NCBI GenBank assembly: GCA_964400655.1
Contig: CAYNVN010000006.1
Coordinates: forward strand, 1 to 10,074
Direction: 5' to 3'
Length of the DNA stretch: 10,074 bases
Origin: B16-G9 sp964400655
GTDB taxonomy: Bacteria > Bacteroidota > Bacteroidia > Bacteroidales > F082
Positions within the stretch are counted from its first letter, which is position 1, and each line of letters starts with the position of its first letter. A model generated the notes under the pieces. That model was not told where the DNA came from. It saw only the letters and a program-made list of their open reading frames with translations, and did no database searches. The translations under genes and the position numbers were made by a program. Of the stretch, positions 7,477-10,074 are shown piece by piece.

Positions 7477-9576
7477 CTAAAATTTAATTACCAGATTAAT
7501 GTAAAAGTTTCTGCCCGGTTCGTTCAGCGGTAAGGCCGAACCGATGATGTTCCGGTTAAGGTGTTCGTAATAAAGCGTATTGAAAACATTGTTTACGCCT
7601 CCCCAAACGGTAAAATAGCTGTTATAAACATATTTTAAACCAATATCCACTGTTTGAAAAGCCTTGCTCTCCTGTTCGCCATATGATTCTGAAATATGTT
7701 TTTGAGCTGCCACCATCCTCCAATGCAGGGAAGGTACCAGTTTACCGTTGTAAAAGTTGTAATAAAAATCGGTGTTAAACTCAAAAGGAGGAATTTCGGG
7801 CAGGGCATCATTGGTTATGGTGTATTCGTCAACCACCTGTCCGTTTTCAATTTTATATCCGACAGCTTCCGGATTAACTCCGTAGGTATAAGCAATACTG
7901 GCGGCAATGTGCCATGGCTTATCCTCCGGCGACAGCCATGAAATTTCAAATCCCGTAAGCCATACCTCATTGATATTAACAAACCTTTTTACTCCGAGTA
8001 CTCCTTTTGTCTGAGGTCGTACCACCGAGGGTGGTACCCTTTCGCTGCCGATATAATCGGTTACATAAGCAACAAAAAGTGCCGGTTTTAAGCGACAGGT
8101 CAACTTGCTGATATGTTCAAAACTAATATCGGCTTCGTAATTGACCTCCGGTTTAAGCTGCGGATTTCCCAGATAGTCGTAATGGTCATATCCCACCGGA
8201 AGTAAAACTATGTAGCGTTCGGTCATATCGGCACTTCTAACGCCCCTGCCAAGCGAAAAGGTAAACAGGTTATCCTTGTTGATTTGCCAGTTAAACCCTG
8301 CATTTACGCTTAAATTGGTAAAACTGCTTTTAGTATCGTTGTTTTCATAAACAGGGCTTCCGTCCATTCCGTTACGTAGCATGGGGTCGGAAACAGCATT
8401 GTTAAAATCCAGTCGCATCGTGGCGGCCCAGCTAATTTTATTTACCTTTTTACGCCATTCGGTATAAATGCCCAAATTACTGATGGCAGCATTATGCCAA
8501 ATCATTTCGTTTTTTACCGGCAGTCCGGGTTGAACAATCATTGTTTTTACACGCTCTCCGTCTTTAAAAACATATTCGTAATCGATGCCCGTTTCCAGCG
8601 TGCTTTTTCCCAAGTTAAAGTTAAGGGCAGCCCTTACGCCCGCATCAACGGCATCAATGGTTGAAACGGCAACAACCGTATCTGAAAACGGCCTGTTTTT
8701 ATTATCCATTACATGATGTACATCCGAAAACCACGAGTTGATTTTTACATAGTTTATTTTGTTTCCGATATTTTTTCCTAAATAGTTGAGTTTGTATATC
8801 GTGGTGTTGTCATCACGTTCGTCCATAGCAAGTGCCGGAAAATCAATATTTCTTCCAAATGAAAAATCGGCCCCGCCGTCAATTATGTGGTTTTCATTTA
8901 TTTTGAATCCCAGATTAAGTTTTGCATAGCTGCTGCTTAGCGAAGAAAATATTCGCGTCCCTCCCCCGTCGGTATAGTCGCCATATTTTTTTACACCGGC
9001 TACCGCCTGAAAGGTAAAGAAGCGGTTACCCCCGTTGATGCTGATGTTGCTTTTAAAACCGGGGCCGTTGCTTTGAATGCCTGTAAATATTTTGACATGG
9101 GTTTGAAAGGTATCATAAAAAAGAGATTGCAGGGTAACCAGATTGATAACTCCCCCAAACGAGGGCCCGTATTTTAAGGCAAAAGGCCCTTTTATGATGT
9201 TTATCTCTTTTATATCACTGATGTCAACATGGGCTGTTGCCGGATCCATTCTGTTGGGGCATCCGCCCTCTATTTTTACCGCTCCGTCAATCATAACATT
9301 AAGTTGCGAATATTTAAATCCTCTTATCACAGGGTCAATACCGGCTACCCCCTTTTTAACGCCCGATACATTGGGCACCGACCGCAGAAGTTGTCCCGCA
9401 TCAGCAACAGATGATTTTTCAACAGTTGCAGGTGTAATCCTTTCAACGGTGCAGGGAGTATTGCTTAATCTGAAGTTTCTTATCTCCACTTCGTTAAGCA
9501 TAACGGTATCCTGCTGCGACCTTGCAACCTGAAAGATAATCCATACAAACAGAAACAACAACCATGCTTTTTTCAT
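7477..9576 (-). CDS. TonB-dependent outer-membrane copper receptor, OprC/NosA-like
   Basis: A 699-residue outer-membrane receptor. The signal peptide covers about residues 1-20 (cleavage near VARS/QQ), followed by a TonB-box-like stretch VMLNEVEI (25-32), a plug domain (about 40-150, with IRGF, MIDG, IKGP and YGPSFGGVINLVT) and a 22-strand-type barrel ending in F699. The key motif is GGCPNRMDPATAHVD (104-118): C106xxxM110 matches the CxxxM half of the OprC copper site. H288-V-M290, followed by DN, matches its HxM half, at similar separation. Length agrees with the OprC/NosA family. Unlike SusC proteins it has no N-terminal carboxypeptidase-like domain and no SusD partner. It is the first gene of the operon and has a good promoter just upstream; its stop abuts the next start. 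Import of copper across the outer membrane with TonB energy is inferred from the conserved ligands and the MbnP/MbnH-like genes downstream. Confidence 0.93.
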   Translation of the reverse strand: MKKAWLLFLFVWIIFQVARSQQDTVMLNEVEIRNFRLSNTPCTVERITPATVEKSSVADAGQLLRSVPNVSGVKKGVAGIDPVIRGFKYSQLNVMIDGAVKIEGGCPNRMDPATAHVDISDIKEINIIKGPFALKYGPSFGGVINLVTLQSLFYDTFQTHVKIFTGIQSNGPGFKSNISINGGNRFFTFQAVAGVKKYGDYTDGGGTRIFSSLSSSYAKLNLGFKINENHIIDGGADFSFGRNIDFPALAMDERDDNTTIYKLNYLGKNIGNKINYVKINSWFSDVHHVMDNKNRPFSDTVVAVSTIDAVDAGVRAALNFNLGKSTLETGIDYEYVFKDGERVKTMIVQPGLPVKNEMIWHNAAISNLGIYTEWRKKVNKISWAATMRLDFNNAVSDPMLRNGMDGSPVYENNDTKSSFTNLSVNAGFNWQINKDNLFTFSLGRGVRSADMTERYIVLLPVGYDHYDYLGNPQLKPEVNYEADISFEHISKLTCRLKPALFVAYVTDYIGSERVPPSVVRPQTKGVLGVKRFVNINEVWLTGFEISWLSPEDKPWHIAASIAYTYGVNPEAVGYKIENGQVVDEYTITNDALPEIPPFEFNTDFYYNFYNGKLVPSLHWRMVAAQKHISESYGEQESKAFQTVDIGLKYVYNSYFTVWGGVNNVFNTLYYEHLNRNIIGSALPLNEPGRNFYINLVIKF

Positions 9577-9603
9577 ACCGGTTAGGATTGATTTAATATT
9601 TTA

Positions 9604-9611
9604 CAAATATA
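9604..9611 (-). promoter_or_regulatory. Bacteroidetes-type -7 promoter element of the copper operon
   Basis: On the minus strand this reads TATATTTG, a perfect match to the Bacteroidetes -7 consensus TAnnTTTG, 27 bases before the receptor ATG. It predicts a leader of roughly 20 nt. No convincing -33 TTTG is found at the usual 19-21 nt upstream, which would fit a promoter needing an activator. Confidence 0.6.
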
Positions 9612-9639
9612 CCTCTTTTAAATATGTTTTGATGCTTAT

Positions 9640-9656
9640 TAAACAAACATTGTTTA
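9640..9656. promoter_or_regulatory. Palindrome upstream of the operon promoter, candidate operator
   Basis: TAAACAA-ACA-TTGTTTA is a perfect 7-bp inverted repeat with a 3-bp spacer, 28 bp upstream of the -7 element of the receptor operon. Its size and symmetry fit a dimeric regulator site placed at or just above the -33 region. No regulator gene is in the window, and AT-rich palindromes also arise by chance. Confidence 0.4.
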
Positions 9657-9692
9657 TTGAGTTTTATTATTATTCTCCTCCCGCAAACCGCG

Positions 9693-9849
9693 CCGTCATC
9701 CCGAAGGAGGTACGACTGAGGGACCTCACGGGTACCAGCCTGCCCTTCCGGACAAAATGTAATCCCAGTCTTTATATTTTAGGGGATTCCCGCCCGTACC
9801 GAACGGTACGTTCGGGCGGGTCTCGGTCGTTCCTCCCTCGAAATGACGG
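9693..9849. repeat. REP-like imperfect palindromic element with central hairpin
   Basis: The left arm 9693-9721 and right arm 9821-9849 are inverted copies matching at 23 of 29 positions (outer ends CCGTCAT and ATGACGG). Between them, CCCGCCCG (9789-9796) and CGGGCGGG (9813-9820) form a GC-rich stem, and GTACCG (9796-9801) and CGGTAC (9804-9809) form an inner one. Words such as 'cgtcatcccgaaggagg' recur between genes in Bacteroidota genomes, as far as I recall, so this is probably a dispersed noncoding repeat or small MITE. It could also end transcription or form a stable RNA hairpin. There is no transposase in the window. Confidence 0.75.
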
Positions 9850-9940
9850 AGAAAGGAATGGTCGTCGGAATGACAGGAATGAAGGCAGTCATCGGAGTGA
9901 CGTAGAAAGGAATGGTTGTTTGGGTGACGGAGAAAAAAAA
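9845..9940 (+). repeat. Three 27-bp degenerate tandem repeats plus a partial fourth
   Basis: Units begin GAC at 9845, 9872, 9899 and 9926, each full unit exactly 27 bp. Units 1 and 3 share AGAAAGGAATGGT, and unit 2 is more diverged. The first unit overlaps the right end (ATGACGG) of the REP-like palindrome, so the array appears to be an extension of that element. The fourth copy decays after GACGGAGAAA into an A-run. Because 27 is a multiple of three, the array is open in both directions as a 9-residue repeat (such as HSDDHSFLR), which I take to be a by-product and not a gene. Confidence 0.75.
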
Positions 9941-10009
9941 CGATTTTACGGCACAAAATACTATTTAGAATAATTTCTAATTACCTGCCGAAACGGTTAC
10001 AATTATTTG

Positions 10010-10017
10010 TAATTTCG
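10010..10017 (+). promoter_or_regulatory. Possible -7 promoter element for the gene at 10039
   Basis: TAATTTCG differs by one base from the TAnnTTTG consensus and lies 21 bases before the ATG at 10039, a usual distance in Bacteroidetes. No clear -33 element is seen. A short AT hairpin, TTAGAA/TTCTAA (9965-9980), lies further upstream. Confidence 0.35.
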
Positions 10018-10038
10018 CCCTTCATAAAACATGATTAT

Positions 10039-10074
10039 ATGAAATTCAAACCGGGAGATAAAGTCAATTTTTTA
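10039..10074 (+). CDS. Start of a probable DUF2027/Smr-domain protein (3' truncated by window)
   Basis: Twelve codons from ATG 10039 run to the window end and read MKFKPGDKVNFL. This resembles the beginning of Bacteroidota proteins with an N-terminal DUF2027 and a C-terminal Smr (MutS2-like) domain, which typically start M-K-[IF]-K-x-G-D-K-V-x-F-L. The start is supported by a candidate promoter at the expected distance and an A-rich leader. With only 12 residues the family is a guess by pattern; that a gene starts here is more secure. Confidence 0.55.
   Translation, partial: MKFKPGDKVNFL

Noticed and set aside
9143..9532. Plus-strand open frame of 129 codons opposite the receptor's N-terminal part
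   Set aside because: It is antisense to the plug domain, whose motifs are unambiguous, and has no domain of its own.
7477..9576. SusC-type glycan receptor or siderophore receptor
   Set aside because: There is no carboxypeptidase-like N-terminal domain or SusD partner, and the CPNRM and HxM copper motifs are present.
9845..9940. Possible CRISPR array
   Set aside because: The 27-bp units abut with no unique spacers, are diverged from each other, and no cas gene is near.
9629..9973. Plus-strand open frame of 114 codons, and a minus-strand frame at 9726-9956, across the intergenic region
   Set aside because: Both read through the REP-like palindrome and the 27-bp tandem repeats; their low-complexity 9-residue repeats come from the repeat period. 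Neither resembles a real protein.

Overview
The window looks like chromosome of a Bacteroidota (Bacteroidetes) bacterium, plausibly Bacteroidales or Marinilabiliales. Grounds: a Bacteroidetes-type -7 promoter element (TATATTTG), A-rich leaders with almost no Shine-Dalgarno sites, a large PAS-rich hybrid kinase, a REP-like intergenic repeat that I recognise from this phylum, and the start of a protein that resembles the DUF2027/Smr family found there. The exact genus cannot be read from the window.

Layout. Positions 1-242 hold the last 79 codons of the ATP-dependent protease Lon, including its catalytic lysine. A 233-bp gap with two weak terminator-like hairpins follows. Positions 476-5092 encode a 1538-residue soluble hybrid histidine kinase with nine PAS-type modules in a row, a HisKA/HATPase core and a C-terminal receiver. 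Its 3' end overlaps by 10 bp the 3' end of a four-gene operon on the minus strand (9576 down to 5083). From 9577 to 10038 there is a promoter and a candidate operator for that operon, an imperfect palindromic REP-like element with a GC-rich core hairpin, and three 27-bp tandem repeats. At 10039 a new plus-strand gene begins, probably a DUF2027/Smr protein.

The operon is the main interest. In transcription order it encodes (1) a TonB-dependent outer-membrane receptor with both halves of the OprC/NosA copper site (CPNRM and HxM), (2) a small lipoprotein of unknown function with a pattern reminiscent of MmpS-type beta-sandwich proteins, (3) an MbnP-family lipoprotein and (4) a di-heme cytochrome c peroxidase/MauG-family lipoprotein of the MbnH kind. 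In methanotrophs MbnH oxidises a tryptophan of MbnP to kynurenine, which creates a copper site. The co-occurrence of MbnP, an MbnH-like enzyme and an OprC-like receptor in one tight transcription unit, without methanobactin biosynthesis genes, suggests a stand-alone copper uptake and handling system in the outer envelope. The function is inferred from families and context. The small lipoprotein is the component I cannot match to any described copper system.
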